From: a virus
Direction: 5' to 3' (one strand)
IMG/VR virus record: IMGVR_UViG_3300009285_005041
Span: 1-40,369 of that record
DNA length: 40,369 nt
Shown here: one piece after another, positions 7,329-15,760 of the stretch
Numbering within the stretch: the stretch's first letter is position 1
Layout: the number at the start of each line of letters is the position of its first letter
Made by a program: the position numbers and the translations under genes
Notes under the pieces: model-generated
Seen by the model: the letters and a program-made list of their open reading frames with translations, nothing else
Databases searched by the model: none
What the model was told of the DNA's origin: nothing

Positions 7329-8549
7329 TTACCAGTAGAGTTCTCTCATGTCCGAGCTGGAAACTCTTGATTGTTCACCAAACTGCCTTGAGAAACCTCT
7401 GTGACCACGGAATCTTGCAAATTCCGGCTGTCCTGATTGTTTCTTCATTCTCTTTCGTAGCCCTCTTAGAGATGCTTCTACACGCACACTATATTTATCT
7501 GCGTTTGTGGTATCATTCATGATCTCGTCAAAGATTCTGTAAAACGCGTAGTCTATATACCCTTTGGAGCTTGGTATGACAGCAGTATCTCCAAAGGAAT
7601 CCAAGGGAGACGGGGCGTAGTTATAGACAGGTATTACATAATTGCTTGTAGATTCCGGGGTGGGATCAATGCCAAGATATCCCTTTGCAGAATTGCTATC
7701 AAAAGGTAGAAGTGTCCAACTCTTAACGTAATCATCTTCCGGCTTGTTTGCATCAGCTTTTAGATTGTAAAACTCTATCAGAGGTACCCAGGTCAGTGGG
7801 TATGTTATATCTATATCTCCTGAAACATATCTGTATAAGAAGTATTTCATAGATACATAGTCCGACCAGTTACCGGATACTGAATAATCGTAATCCGAGG
7901 CAACTGTGGATACTGCCGTACCGCGCTTTGTAAACCACCAAGCATCGGGCATCTTTTCGTAAACCAAATCCTGAAAATCATTAAAATAGTTTACGATATC
8001 CTCATCTTTTATATGCGACACTAGGGAATTTTTCTTTACCTGCTGGAGCATATATCCGACTTGCAGTCTGCCAAGCCCAGTGCCAGGCAAAACATCCGAA
8101 TAAGTTCCGTAGGTACTTGTGGCCGAGTTGAGGGGCCGCCATTTCCAAAAGTATGTGGTGTCTCCCGAATCATCAATGATTGTAGTTGTTAGATCAGCAT
8201 CATCCCATTCAATGTTAAAAGGCGAGTCTGTTATTCCGGCATAAGTGCCGCTTTGTGTAGCAGACCTCTCAACAGCCCATTTATCCCATCTTGACAGGTA
8301 AACAGGGGTAGATTTGGGATGTGAAAACCTAAGAGCAGAGCTAATGGTTATTGTGTCATTGCCACTACTGCCGGTTATTTGTCGAAGCTCTGTTTGTTCT
8401 TGACCGGGCTCACCTACAACAACAAAATAATTTGTGGTGAGGCCCTCATTGTTTCTGACAGTCAAAGAAGTACCAGACGAATAATCAGCCTCTAGGTATG
8501 TTCTTTCTTCCCTTGAAAGATCGGGATTGTATATCTTAAACTTGGCCAT
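7329..8549 (-). CDS. Virion structural protein, possible head-tail adaptor
   Basis: 406 residues. Residues 1-150 look beta-rich (IYNPDLSREERTYLEADY, TTYFWKWRPLNSATSTYG) and could be an Ig/fibronectin-like domain. Residues about 160-390 contain helical segments with features of podoviral adaptor proteins: QQVKKNSLVSHIKDEDIVNY, then YEKMPDAWWFTKRG, then a VIP-(S/A)-rich region (AVIPSSKGYIDYAFYRIF), and a basic helical end (RVEASLRGLRKRMKKQ). The ATG abuts the stop of the 32/34-residue gene (TAAATG). Position directly before the nozzle genes supports an adaptor role. The family assignment is tentative. Confidence 0.5.
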   Translation of the reverse strand: MAKFKIYNPDLSREERTYLEADYSSGTSLTVRNNEGLTTNYFVVVGEPGQEQTELRQITGSSGNDTITISSALRFSHPKSTPVYLSRWDKWAVERSATQSGTYAGITDSPFNIEWDDADLTTTIIDDSGDTTYFWKWRPLNSATSTYGTYSDVLPGTGLGRLQVGYMLQQVKKNSLVSHIKDEDIVNYFNDFQDLVYEKMPDAWWFTKRGTAVSTVASDYDYSVSGNWSDYVSMKYFLYRYVSGDIDITYPLTWVPLIEFYNLKADANKPEDDYVKSWTLLPFDSNSAKGYLGIDPTPESTSNYVIPVYNYAPSPLDSFGDTAVIPSSKGYIDYAFYRIFDEIMNDTTNADKYSVRVEASLRGLRKRMKKQSGQPEFARFRGHRGFSRQFGEQSRVSSSDMRELYW

Positions 8550-8648
8550 TTATCTTTTTCTCCAGTAGTTACGCTTTCCGGCCCGCTTTTTACTCTTTTT
8601 TGATCTGGGCTTTGCCGATTCTTTAAAGTTGCCGCGCATCATTGACAT
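8550..8648 (-). CDS. Small very basic protein (32-34 aa)
   Basis: From ATG 8648: M-S-M-M-R-G-N-F-K-E-S-A, then PRSKKSKKRAGKRNYWRKR, then stop; 15 of 32 residues are Lys or Arg. ATG 8654 would add two residues, but 8648 is preferred because it lies 9 nt after the TATAAT at 8658-8663, like its neighbours, whereas 8654 leaves only 3 nt. Its TAA is followed directly by the ATG of the 406-residue gene. It could be a nucleic-acid-binding or head-completion peptide; function is unknown. A second small basic gene lies at 27336-27476. Confidence 0.55.
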   Translation of the reverse strand: MSMMRGNFKESAKPRSKKSKKRAGKRNYWRKR

Positions 8649-8657
8649 TTCCATAAC

Positions 8658-8666
8658 ATTATAACT
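8658..8666 (-). promoter_or_regulatory. AGTTATAAT late-type promoter element
   Basis: Precedes the small basic gene: 3 nt to ATG 8654, 9 nt to ATG 8648. Confidence 0.6.
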
Positions 8667-8678
8667 CATGTATAAACA

Positions 8679-9563
8679 TCAGGCTACGTCAATGAAAAAC
8701 CCCATTCTAGGTTGCGGACTATCTATAGTTGTTGGTTCGACTGTTGTAGTTGAGCTGGAACTGGTAGAGGTACTCGTACTTGAGCTTGTGGAACTTGATG
8801 TGGACGTTGAACTAGAGCTTGTAGAGCTTGTGGTAGAGGTGCTGGAGCTAGTCGAGCTGGAAGTCGAGGTCGAACTGGACGTTGAGCTGGAGCTGGAAGT
8901 TGATGTTGAGGTAGTGGTAGTGGTAGGATCAGCAGCCACAACTTCGATAGATAAGGCAGTAGAAATAGCACTCTCGCTACCCCATGTCCAATCTACCGTC
9001 GTATCGTTTAACTTCCATTCTGTAGAATCTCCAAAAAGACCTGTGTCGTTAACAAGTGCTGTAAACCCGCCGCCAACTGTAATAGTAGATGTGGTGCTTC
9101 TAGCAATTCCACCGTAACCCGCGTTACTGGCACTACCAAAAGCAGCTAGTGTAACAACCAAAGTAGTCTGCGTACCTGAATTAGTATTACTAGCGTTTTG
9201 TGCGACAGCTCCAGACCCGTTAGTTCCGGAGGTATTAACACCTGCGAACTCATCAACTGCCCATTTAGCATTAGCCTGTGTCTGCCCTCCAAAATCAATA
9301 GTTAGTACCTCGTTTATACCGCCAGCAGCCAACGTACGAAAAAGTGTAACTCGCCACCTACTACTGGCGTCCAGCACAGTTGCTATCTGTGTATACGTAC
9401 GACCCGCACTGGTTACGGTAGGAGTATTTGGTGTTGCACTCGCATGATTGGAAAGAACAGCAACAATACCTAACCTATTTGCCGAAAGCACTATGCTTCC
9501 GGTAGTTATCGAGTTGGTGCTTGCTGCACCGCCGTTACCTCTGTTACTTGCTGATAATGCCAT
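8679..9563 (-). CDS. Beta-rich virion protein with C-terminal Thr/Ser tract
   Basis: 294 residues. Residues 1-210 are a beta-rich, Gly/Ser/Thr/Ala-rich domain (for example TFRT-like strand RVTLFRTLAAGG, WAVDEFAGVNTSG) resembling jelly-roll or minor tail proteins. No family is named with confidence. Residues 214-274 contain only Thr and Ser. A short ordered tail follows, VEPTTIDSPQPRMGFFIDVA. It follows an AGTTATACT element by 9 nt, with no SD. The Thr/Ser run may be an extended linker or stalk on the virion surface and is a possible O-glycosylation substrate, given the glycan operon next door; both are inference. Confidence 0.55.
   Translation of the reverse strand: MALSASNRGNGGAASTNSITTGSIVLSANRLGIVAVLSNHASATPNTPTVTSAGRTYTQIATVLDASSRWRVTLFRTLAAGGINEVLTIDFGGQTQANAKWAVDEFAGVNTSGTNGSGAVAQNASNTNSGTQTTLVVTLAAFGSASNAGYGGIARSTTSTITVGGGFTALVNDTGLFGDSTEWKLNDTTVDWTWGSESAISTALSIEVVAADPTTTTTSTSTSSSSSTSSSTSTSSSTSSSTSTTSSTSSSSTSTSSSTSSSTSTSTSSSSTTTVEPTTIDSPQPRMGFFIDVA
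8742..8924 (-). repeat. Thr/Ser-codon tract (61 codons)
   Basis: Encodes residues 214-274 of the 294-residue protein. Serine is spelled with both TCN and AGY codons in irregular order, so it is not a simple short tandem copy. Confidence 0.85.
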
Positions 9564-9572
9564 GACAACTCA

Positions 9573-9581
9573 AGTATAACT
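9573..9581 (-). promoter_or_regulatory. AGTTATACT late-type promoter element
   Basis: In the 20-nt gap between two Thr/Ser-tract genes. TATACT ends 9 nt before ATG 9563. Confidence 0.6.
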
Positions 9582-9583
9582 TA

Positions 9584-11362
9584 CTATAGCGTACGAATTA
9601 CCCGGCCGCTGTTAAACAAATTCATCATCTCTCCTCTTCTATGAACAATTGGAGGAGGCGTAGTTGTCGAGCTTGTAGAAGTCGACGTCGACGTACTGGA
9701 ACTGGTAGATGTGGAAGTCGAGGTCGAGGTTGAGCTAGAACTTGTTGATGTCGAACTTGAGCTGCTTGTAGAACTCGAAGAGCTAGTCGAGCTGGAGGTC
9801 GACGTAGAGCTGGAGCTAGAAGTTGAGGTCGACGAAGAGCTGCTGGAACTCGAAGTTGAACTGCTAGAGCTAGTCGAGCTGGAGGTTGATGTAGAGCTGG
9901 AGGTTGACGTACTTGTCGAAGAGCTGGAACTGCTAGTCGATGTACTAGAACTAGAAGTCGAGCTGGTCGAGCTAGAGGTCGATGTGGAGCTAGAGCTGCT
10001 TGTCGACGTAGAGCTGGAGCTTGTGCTGCTCGTTGTTGAACTTGTAGTAGACGTGCTCGAAGAGGTTGAACTGGAGGTCGATGTGGAGCTGGAGCTGGTT
10101 CCGCTAGTCGTAGAGCTAGAGGTTGACGTACTTGAGCTAGTTGAGCTACTGGTCGAGCTACTGGTCGATGTTGAGCTGGAACTGGTATTACTGGTTGTAG
10201 AGCTGCTGGTCGAGCTAGAGGTCGATGTGGAGCTGGATGTCGAGCTGGAACTACTTGTAGAACTCGAAGTCGAAGAAGTTGAACTTGTAGTAGACGTGCT
10301 CGAAGAAGTCGAGCTAGAGGTCGATGTGGAGCTGGAGCTACTGGTTGTCGAACTGGTTGATGTGGAACTAGAGCTCGATGTAGATGTAGTTGTTGGGACA
10401 GTGTAAGTAACAACAAGTTTGGGATCGGTAGATGTGCCTGCCGTATCTGCCAAGAACATGGTAATGTTTTCAGTGGCGGGAAAGACGGTGTAGGCGGTGT
10501 TTGTAATATCTTTTAGGAACCTGTAGCTAAATTTAGTTATGCTTGTTTTTGATATTGCAGCCCTACCGTCGGCATTTAGTGTTATGTTGTTATATGTGGC
10601 ACCATCATTATTTACGGAGGCCACAGTTATGCTACCAAAAGAAGTCGAGCCGTGGTTGGCAATGTTGTAGTCAGCAGCAACAAGGGACGTATTACTGGCA
10701 GGAGTAACGGATGCTATTGCAATGGAATCCGTTTGCTCGTCAGTACGTGAATTAGAAATAAAGCCAGAAACGGCTGCGGATATAGTTGCTCCCGATGTTA
10801 AAGATGAGGTATCGTAAAGATGTATAACACGCCAAAAGAAGTCGAATTGAGTAGCTGTAGTGCTAATATATACGCGTCCTGTAGCATTAGAATCGGTGGC
10901 CGATGCTCCCGACCCGTCTCGCATGTTTGCCCATGTGTCTGGCCCAGCTGGACCACGAACCTCACCATCAACTGATGTGGATTCCGGGTTGGCATCAGGA
11001 TAAGCAGTTAGTGTATCAAATCCAAGGTTCCACGCCGGTTGGAGCCTATTCGCAAGTATGGTGTCCCAGATATGCGCCAAGTACCATATTGGATACAACC
11101 CGAACAAAAGCCTTTTAGTAAACTTGTTGCTGGTTCTGAATTCCCGATGGAACTGGCCATTAGCTCGCCACTCAACATAGTTTGGCCCGATTTGAGATGC
11201 CCTGTTTTTGCCGATACTGCTTCTGTTGCTGTGGATTCTAAAGAAATATCGACCAATTGGACTATTGGCAAAGGTTAGTAACAGCTCTTGGTGTTTTTTG
11301 AAGAATCTTGGACCAAACAGGTATTTATCCCCGCTGGTCTGCATTCCGTAATATTCCGCCAT
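9584..11362 (-). CDS. Large virion protein with long Thr/Ser tract
   Basis: 592 residues. Residues 1-110 are basic and aromatic (FFRIHSNRSSIGKNRASQIG, LLFGLYPIWYLAHIWDTIL) and probably anchor the protein in the particle. Residues about 112-322 form a beta-rich domain (FDTLTAYPDANP, TWANMRDGSGASATDSNATG, FWRVIHLYDTSSL, KLVVTYTVP) of the kind seen in carbohydrate-binding or DNRLRE-like modules. Residues 324-568 are Thr/Ser almost without exception (one Gly, one Asn). The C-terminal 24 residues are ordered and basic (PPIVHRRGEMMNLF, RVIRTL). It begins 9 nt after an AGTTATACT element. Probably a surface fibre or decoration protein; the exact role is unknown. Confidence 0.55.
   Translation of the reverse strand: MAEYYGMQTSGDKYLFGPRFFKKHQELLLTFANSPIGRYFFRIHSNRSSIGKNRASQIGPNYVEWRANGQFHREFRTSNKFTKRLLFGLYPIWYLAHIWDTILANRLQPAWNLGFDTLTAYPDANPESTSVDGEVRGPAGPDTWANMRDGSGASATDSNATGRVYISTTATQFDFFWRVIHLYDTSSLTSGATISAAVSGFISNSRTDEQTDSIAIASVTPASNTSLVAADYNIANHGSTSFGSITVASVNNDGATYNNITLNADGRAAISKTSITKFSYRFLKDITNTAYTVFPATENITMFLADTAGTSTDPKLVVTYTVPTTTSTSSSSSTSTSSTTSSSSSTSTSSSTSSSTSTTSSTSSTSSSTSSSSSTSSSTSTSSSTSSSTTSNTSSSSTSTSSSTSSSTSSSTSTSSSTTSGTSSSSTSTSSSTSSSTSTTSSTTSSTSSSSTSTSSSSSTSTSSSTSSTSSSSTSTSSSSSSTSTSTSSSTSTSSSTSSSSSTSSSSSSSSTSTSSSSSTSTSSSTSSSSSTSSSSSTSTSSSSTSTSTSTSTSSSTSTSTSTSSTTTPPPIVHRRGEMMNLFNSGRVIRTL
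9659..10393 (-). repeat. Long Thr/Ser-codon tract (about 245 codons)
   Basis: Encodes residues 324-568 of the 592-residue protein. On the plus strand it reads as GTCGAGCTGGAG-like alternation and so opens long antisense frames of Val/Glu/Leu. TCGA and AGCT tetramers recur throughout, and codon order is irregular. Confidence 0.9.
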
Positions 11363-11371
11363 GACAGGCTA

Positions 11372-11380
11372 AGTATAACT
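11372..11380 (-). promoter_or_regulatory. AGTTATACT late-type promoter element
   Basis: In the 29-nt gap after the last glycan gene. TATACT ends 9 nt before ATG 11362, so tail genes are probably transcribed independently of the glycan operon. Confidence 0.6.
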
Positions 11381-11391
11381 CAAGAGGTTAT

Positions 11392-12573
11392 TTAGACGTA
11401 CAAAGAAGCCACTTCTAGCGCCTTTGGCTGTATTATTGGAGTTCTACCGATAAATACATCGCCTTTTTCATCTCTAGTTAGGGCAAACTCTTGTACATAA
11501 GATCGGTGTGTGCCGTGTAACTCATCGTTTTTTATATCCCATATGCGCATTGGATGCGGTTCCGGTCTTCCGCGTTTCATACAAACATCACAGTTATTTT
11601 CTTGTCCCAAAGCTAAAAGCTCTTCAAAAGTCATAACGCGGTTCTTTTCAAGCCAAACCCTTTCTTCTTCCGCCTCTAAAACAGTTTCGTCATACATCAT
11701 TTTTAGAAACTCGTAATGCACACCTGGTTTATTCAAATACGTGATAAATATACGATCTGACCACCTTCTGCCGCCTAGAATATACGAAACCAGAAACATA
11801 TTATGAATAAGATCATTACTATGCCAGTTATAGCCCCTACCAGCCGAAAGATGGTACACAAGAGCATTTGGATCACACATAGAGGATGAGCCCACCATCC
11901 AGAACTTAGTGTCTAAATGCGGCTCTCCGCCCCCATACACACGCTGCGCATATGGATAGCCACCATAGTTAAGAAACTGCCTCTTTTTTACTGCTAGGAA
12001 ACAATGACCGCAAAATGGTATATAAAACGGAGTATTAGCAACCTGAACTTTGTTCCACGTACCCCATATCTTCTCCCCTACCTTATATGAATATTGATAG
12101 CCGGGCTGCGGATCGAAGCTGTCAGACCCCATCCAAGAAACAGCGGCATGAATAATACCTCCGAATTTGTCCAATGTCTCAATAATGCTTTTGACTGTGC
12201 CGGGGCGCACAATTATATGTGCATCAGAAAAGATGATATTTTCGTACTTTGCATTTAGCACACCCTTATTGCGAGTGCCGACATTTGATAGTATGGGGTC
12301 GTAAAAGATCCTTAGTCTGCCGTTATACACCATTCCCCTTGGAGAATATTCATAGTCCCATCTGCCTACTTTGGTTGTTGGTTTCCATGCGAAAAACCGA
12401 GATGTTTCATCCATCGAACCGTTATCTTGGAGGATGATCTCAAAGTTTGTAATACCAGAGGCAACACAGTCCTCGGCCAGATTACATATTGTCATAGCTA
12501 TCTGTGGAAACTCATTGCGTGCCCCTATAACAATGGATATTCCCTGTTTATTTATTGTTTCTAAGCTGTTCAT
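11392..12573 (-). CDS. Family 2 glycosyltransferase
   Basis: 393 residues from ATG 12573, chosen because AAAGGA lies just upstream and the GT2 fold begins soon after (ISIVIGARNEFPQIAMTICN). The nucleotide-sugar binding strand is FEIILQDNGSMDET and the metal-binding DxD-like motif is NIIFSDAHIIV. An acceptor-side segment is RVYGGGEPHLDTKFW, resembling the ED/GGED-like motif of GT2 enzymes. The in-frame upstream extension is basic and not GT-like. It overlaps the preceding GT2 gene by 26 nt and is the last gene of the glycan operon. It likely adds a sugar to a virion or cell glycan in the cytoplasm; donor and acceptor are unknown. Confidence 0.75.
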   Translation of the reverse strand: MNSLETINKQGISIVIGARNEFPQIAMTICNLAEDCVASGITNFEIILQDNGSMDETSRFFAWKPTTKVGRWDYEYSPRGMVYNGRLRIFYDPILSNVGTRNKGVLNAKYENIIFSDAHIIVRPGTVKSIIETLDKFGGIIHAAVSWMGSDSFDPQPGYQYSYKVGEKIWGTWNKVQVANTPFYIPFCGHCFLAVKKRQFLNYGGYPYAQRVYGGGEPHLDTKFWMVGSSSMCDPNALVYHLSAGRGYNWHSNDLIHNMFLVSYILGGRRWSDRIFITYLNKPGVHYEFLKMMYDETVLEAEEERVWLEKNRVMTFEELLALGQENNCDVCMKRGRPEPHPMRIWDIKNDELHGTHRSYVQEFALTRDEKGDVFIGRTPIIQPKALEVASLYV

Positions 12574-13243
12574 AAATCCTTTCAATGTGAATTTTCTCGT
12601 TCTGTGATAGGGATGCTGGGTTGCCGACTTTGTGTGCAAATTCCGCTGCCCACACCTCATCTCTGAAAGAGTGCTGTTTAATATAAGACAGATGAAAGAA
12701 TCTTGTACCTATGCGCTTAACTCTAGGATTTTTCTTCCAGTACAAGACCTCGTCCCCTAGATATATTAGGTCTCTTGGCCACGGGTTTCTGTAGTTTATT
12801 CTCGCATCATTTCTAAAAAACTTGGTGAACCATCTGTGTCGCCAGTCCCAATCATGTTGCAACTCTGTTAGCACTTGGTATGGGTTAACTGCTAGGGCAT
12901 CAAACTCATTGTCGCAGTTGTCTAAAAACTCGACAATGTTTGTTATGTATCCAATAGGCCAGTAATCATCGTCATCCAAGAACCAAATCCAGTCCTCTGT
13001 GGTCTTGTCTACCTGCTTCTGGCGCTCTTTTGTTAGCTCTCTGGGAGAGTTTACCGCCTCAAAATCTATAAATATCTTGTGTGGGTACTCAAGTTGCAGC
13101 TCCTTTAGTATACCAAGGGTACCGTCGTCAGACTTCTCCGACACGGTAATCAGGCACCGCGCAACAAAAGGAATAGCCTGTCTTAAAACAAGCCCAATAA
13201 ACGGCATACCATTTTTAACAAGAGTGTGGCTACATATTTTCAT
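12548..13243 (-). CDS. Family 2-like glycosyltransferase
   Basis: 231 residues. It opens MKICSHTLVKNGMPFIG, like GT2 proteins of the 'new, act locally' type. SEKSDDGTLGIL follows, and the acidic metal-binding motif is WIWFLDDDDYWP. C-terminal residues contain FHLSYIKQHSFRDEVW. The length is at the short end for GT2. It overlaps its neighbours on both sides by about 14 and 26 nt, which indicates coupled translation. The substrate cannot be inferred. Confidence 0.7.
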   Translation of the reverse strand: MKICSHTLVKNGMPFIGLVLRQAIPFVARCLITVSEKSDDGTLGILKELQLEYPHKIFIDFEAVNSPRELTKERQKQVDKTTEDWIWFLDDDDYWPIGYITNIVEFLDNCDNEFDALAVNPYQVLTELQHDWDWRHRWFTKFFRNDARINYRNPWPRDLIYLGDEVLYWKKNPRVKRIGTRFFHLSYIKQHSFRDEVWAAEFAHKVGNPASLSQNEKIHIERIYEQLRNNK

Positions 13244-13727
13244 TTGCTCCTTTTCTGCATATCGTATGAATGTAATATGGCGTATCTCTGTAGTATGTTA
13301 CAACCATTTCCAGAAGTTTCAAGGGTAATAATCTGTCGTATACCTCACCAGGCATCAAATACTTAATTCTGTCGGAATAGAATCCTATGCTTGGAACACA
13401 AATAAGTGCTCTACCGCCAGGTTTCAACATCCTATTCATTTCAGTAAAAACATTGCCCCCACCGTCAAGAAACTCATAAACTCCAATTAGTATTATACCG
13501 TCATACGAACTATCGGGCAGGGGACAGAATCTTATATCGCCAGTATGCGTAGGGTTTGTTGTTGGCCTTATATCAAGGGTTTCAAATACGCAGTCCGAAA
13601 AAAACATTTCACCATAGTCATATGTTGTATTCACACCAACAAATAAAATCCTTCCGCCGGAAGGCATCAATCTGGAAAATCTTGGGAATAACTCATTGTT
13701 TATTGCTCTGCGTGCTGGGGATGGCAT
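13230..13727 (-). CDS. SAM-dependent methyltransferase (type 11-like)
   Basis: 165 residues. The Rossmann SAM-binding loop is RILFVGVNTTYDYG (a variant of GxGxG), followed by FETLDIRPTTNPTHTGDI with the acidic residue after strand 2. Motif IV-like sequence is YDGIILIGVYEFLDGGG and motif V is MLKPGGRALICVPS. The length fits a small methyltransferase. In the glycan operon it probably methylates a sugar hydroxyl or carboxyl. The start overlaps the previous gene by 28 nt. The degenerate glycine loop lowers certainty about activity. Confidence 0.65.
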   Translation of the reverse strand: MPSPARRAINNELFPRFSRLMPSGGRILFVGVNTTYDYGEMFFSDCVFETLDIRPTTNPTHTGDIRFCPLPDSSYDGIILIGVYEFLDGGGNVFTEMNRMLKPGGRALICVPSIGFYSDRIKYLMPGEVYDRLLPLKLLEMVVTYYRDTPYYIHTICRKGANENM

Positions 13728-14248
13728 ATATTCTCCATTATATTTCTAACATCTGTTATGTGACCACTACTCCAAAAATGAAAATACACCTTTTCTATAC
13801 TGTTATCTCTTATCCAATGTCCGGGCCTGTGGATTACATTGTCAATGGCTAAACCAGCCCTTGTAGCCGCCTTTGCTACATTATCCGAAGTCTTGCACTT
13901 AGGAGGGTAAAAGGTTGTCGGTCTTCTACCAAACTCCCTCCCTATAACATCACAGGACAGGCTAAGGTGACTATACACCTGATTCTCGCCAATACTGGTA
14001 TAAGTCCTATGCTCCCACCCATGACACTCAACAATCCAGTTTGGCCTCTTTTTGACATAATCTACCCACTCCTTGTTTCTTGCTATATCAATAGCTATAG
14101 CAGCAAGAATGACTGGCTCATTTTCCAATGGCCTCATTGCAAATTTAAACCAGCCAAAGAATGAATCCATTTCCAGCACCTTTCGTTGCGAAGGACTGAA
14201 CAAAGAGCTTTGAAACACATCGTGTACTACAAACAATGGCTTACTCAT
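13700..14248 (-). CDS. Polysaccharide deacetylase-like protein (NodB fold)
   Basis: 182 residues from ATG 14248 (MSKPLFVVHDVFQSSLF). A longer frame from 14269 adds seven residues. Features of the NodB fold are an N-terminal VVHDV strand (in place of the usual DDG), the metal-binding-like IVECHGWEHRTYTS (H-x3-H), and ATRAGLAI near the end. The N-terminal Asp pair of typical deacetylases is not clear, so catalysis may be altered. It sits between two methyltransferases in the glycan operon. Probable role is removal of N-acetyl from a sugar; a catalytically inactive relative is possible. Confidence 0.55.
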   Translation of the reverse strand: MSKPLFVVHDVFQSSLFSPSQRKVLEMDSFFGWFKFAMRPLENEPVILAAIAIDIARNKEWVDYVKKRPNWIVECHGWEHRTYTSIGENQVYSHLSLSCDVIGREFGRRPTTFYPPKCKTSDNVAKAATRAGLAIDNVIHRPGHWIRDNSIEKVYFHFWSSGHITDVRNIMENICHPQHAEQ

Positions 14249-14771
14249 ATTTCTTGGTGAACATAGCAACTACAAACGCACCTCTTTTACTCTTTGGATA
14301 TTTATATACCCCTAATAGGAGAAGAGAGCCAAACGGGTCTGTAACCTCTTCTGCCGAAGAAAAAGAATGGGGATGTTTTTCGTCTTCATCTAGGTAGTTA
14401 AATACGAACAACAAACCCTTTCTCTTTAGCCACGCAGTAATGTTGCTTGCGGTTAGTTCCAAGTCATCACAATGACTTAGTGTGTTGCTTATGATAATCA
14501 AGTCAAAGTTTTCATGAACAAATGCAGCATCCTCAACCTTTTCTCTGAACATTCCATACAGGGGGTCAACGGATACGCCGACACCCACATTCGGCAGAAT
14601 ACTTAGATAGCCACCAGACAAGCCGCTGCCTACTTCTAACGCCGTACTGAAACACCTATCCGTTATCCGCTTACCAAACTTCTTTAGAACCCAATGGAAG
14701 AATTTCTTCGTATCATCAACATCTTCAACATGCTTCTTCTCGAATTCTATATATCTGTTCCAAGACGTCAT
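14241..14771 (-). CDS. SAM-dependent methyltransferase-like protein
   Basis: 176 residues. The SAM motif is TALEVGSGLSGGYLSIL (GxGxxGG), with VGVSVDPLYG as the strand-2 acid, then FDLIIISNTLSHCDDLE and LKRKGLLFVFNYLDED as post-I and motif V-like elements. It belongs to the glycan operon and overlaps both neighbours by a few bases. It is likely a sugar methyltransferase, though a role on the lipid or protein acceptor cannot be excluded. Confidence 0.65.
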   Translation of the reverse strand: MTSWNRYIEFEKKHVEDVDDTKKFFHWVLKKFGKRITDRCFSTALEVGSGLSGGYLSILPNVGVGVSVDPLYGMFREKVEDAAFVHENFDLIIISNTLSHCDDLELTASNITAWLKRKGLLFVFNYLDEDEKHPHSFSSAEEVTDPFGSLLLLGVYKYPKSKRGAFVVAMFTKKYE

Positions 14772-15760
14772 AAATTCTCCAAAATAGCCTTCTCTACTTG
14801 ATTCTCAAAAACCTGTATGTTAAATCTGCGATTTACCAGGTCTTCCATGTGTTCCTGATGCTGCCCATATACCCAGGGATTCATACTCTCGGCGTTTTTC
14901 AAGATTTCATACGACCTGCCTCTCTCATATACCCCAAGAGGGAAATAGTCTATACCGACCTCCTGACTCAATATAGGTATAACACCACTTGCCATAGCCT
15001 CTAATACAGTACCCGGCTGTCCCTCCGATAGAGACGGGTAAAACATGAAGTCGGCCTCGCGTAATAAACTATTATATTCTTGTGACGCGCTATCTATAAA
15101 ACTGCGCACCTCTATGTTTACTGCCTTTATATTCTTGGCAAAATCAATCCAAAATCTCTCGTTTTGAACTTTACCAACACAGATTAACCTTGATCTATAC
15201 AAATTGGCTCGTTTGAAGTCGTTAACGACGTGCCAGAATCCCTTTCTCAATCCAAGAGTAGTTGCCACGTGGATAAACGTCGTTATTCCACTCTTAGCCT
15301 TTTCTTTACGCAGAAACTTGAATCCGGGCATACCGTAATCAAGCTCGCATACATTAGAGTGGTTGGCTCTATATTTACCGACCACAAAATTATGGCCCAA
15401 CACCAAAAGTACGTCTGCTAGATATATACCATCCGGCGCAAATGCATCAGATACCTTACAACCAAGCCTTCTAGCCTCGTTTCTAAGCACCTCTTTTGTA
15501 TACGACGGCTCCGCTATAGCCGGAAAGCAAAAGGTTCTACCAAACCTATTGCTTTTAACCAACCTCTCAAACGATCTTGGCAACGCTACAAGCACTTCAT
15601 AATGCTTATCTACCACATCATCGTTCCAATCTATATAGTCTACATCGCCTATTTTGCTACAAGCACGGTATAAAGCCGCAGCCAGCACTCCAGCAGAATG
15701 ACTGCTAACCAGCCCGTTTGGTATAAAATGCTTTTTTGAATACGAAAGTAGTATTTTCAT
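14768..15760 (-). CDS. Family 4 (GT-B) glycosyltransferase
   Basis: 330 residues. The N-terminal half is acceptor-like (LLSYSKKHFIPNGLVSSHSA). The C-terminal donor domain has RLICVGKVQNERFW and the retaining GT4 motif E-x7-E in PSLSEGQPGTVLEAMASG. Length is somewhat short for GT4 (often 350-400), so the N-terminal domain may be reduced. It overlaps both neighbours by 4 nt (ATGA), indicating coupled translation in the operon. Activity as a sugar transferase is likely; specificity is unknown. Confidence 0.75.
   Translation of the reverse strand: MKILLSYSKKHFIPNGLVSSHSAGVLAAALYRACSKIGDVDYIDWNDDVVDKHYEVLVALPRSFERLVKSNRFGRTFCFPAIAEPSYTKEVLRNEARRLGCKVSDAFAPDGIYLADVLLVLGHNFVVGKYRANHSNVCELDYGMPGFKFLRKEKAKSGITTFIHVATTLGLRKGFWHVVNDFKRANLYRSRLICVGKVQNERFWIDFAKNIKAVNIEVRSFIDSASQEYNSLLREADFMFYPSLSEGQPGTVLEAMASGVIPILSQEVGIDYFPLGVYERGRSYEILKNAESMNPWVYGQHQEHMEDLVNRRFNIQVFENQVEKAILENL

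Noticed and set aside
9711-10406. Long plus-strand open frame of Val/Glu/Leu repeats opposite the Thr/Ser tract
   Set aside because: Antisense of Thr/Ser codons automatically gives Val/Glu/Leu-like codons without stops. No start signal or SD, and the same happens at 8668-9117 and 24372-24620.
15217-15290. TAACGACGTG and ACGTCGTTA inside the GT4 gene, like the cassette flank motifs
   Set aside because: Coding, isolated and not near the cassette; one chance 10-mer in 40 kb is not surprising. It does lower confidence that the shorter motifs are specific operators.
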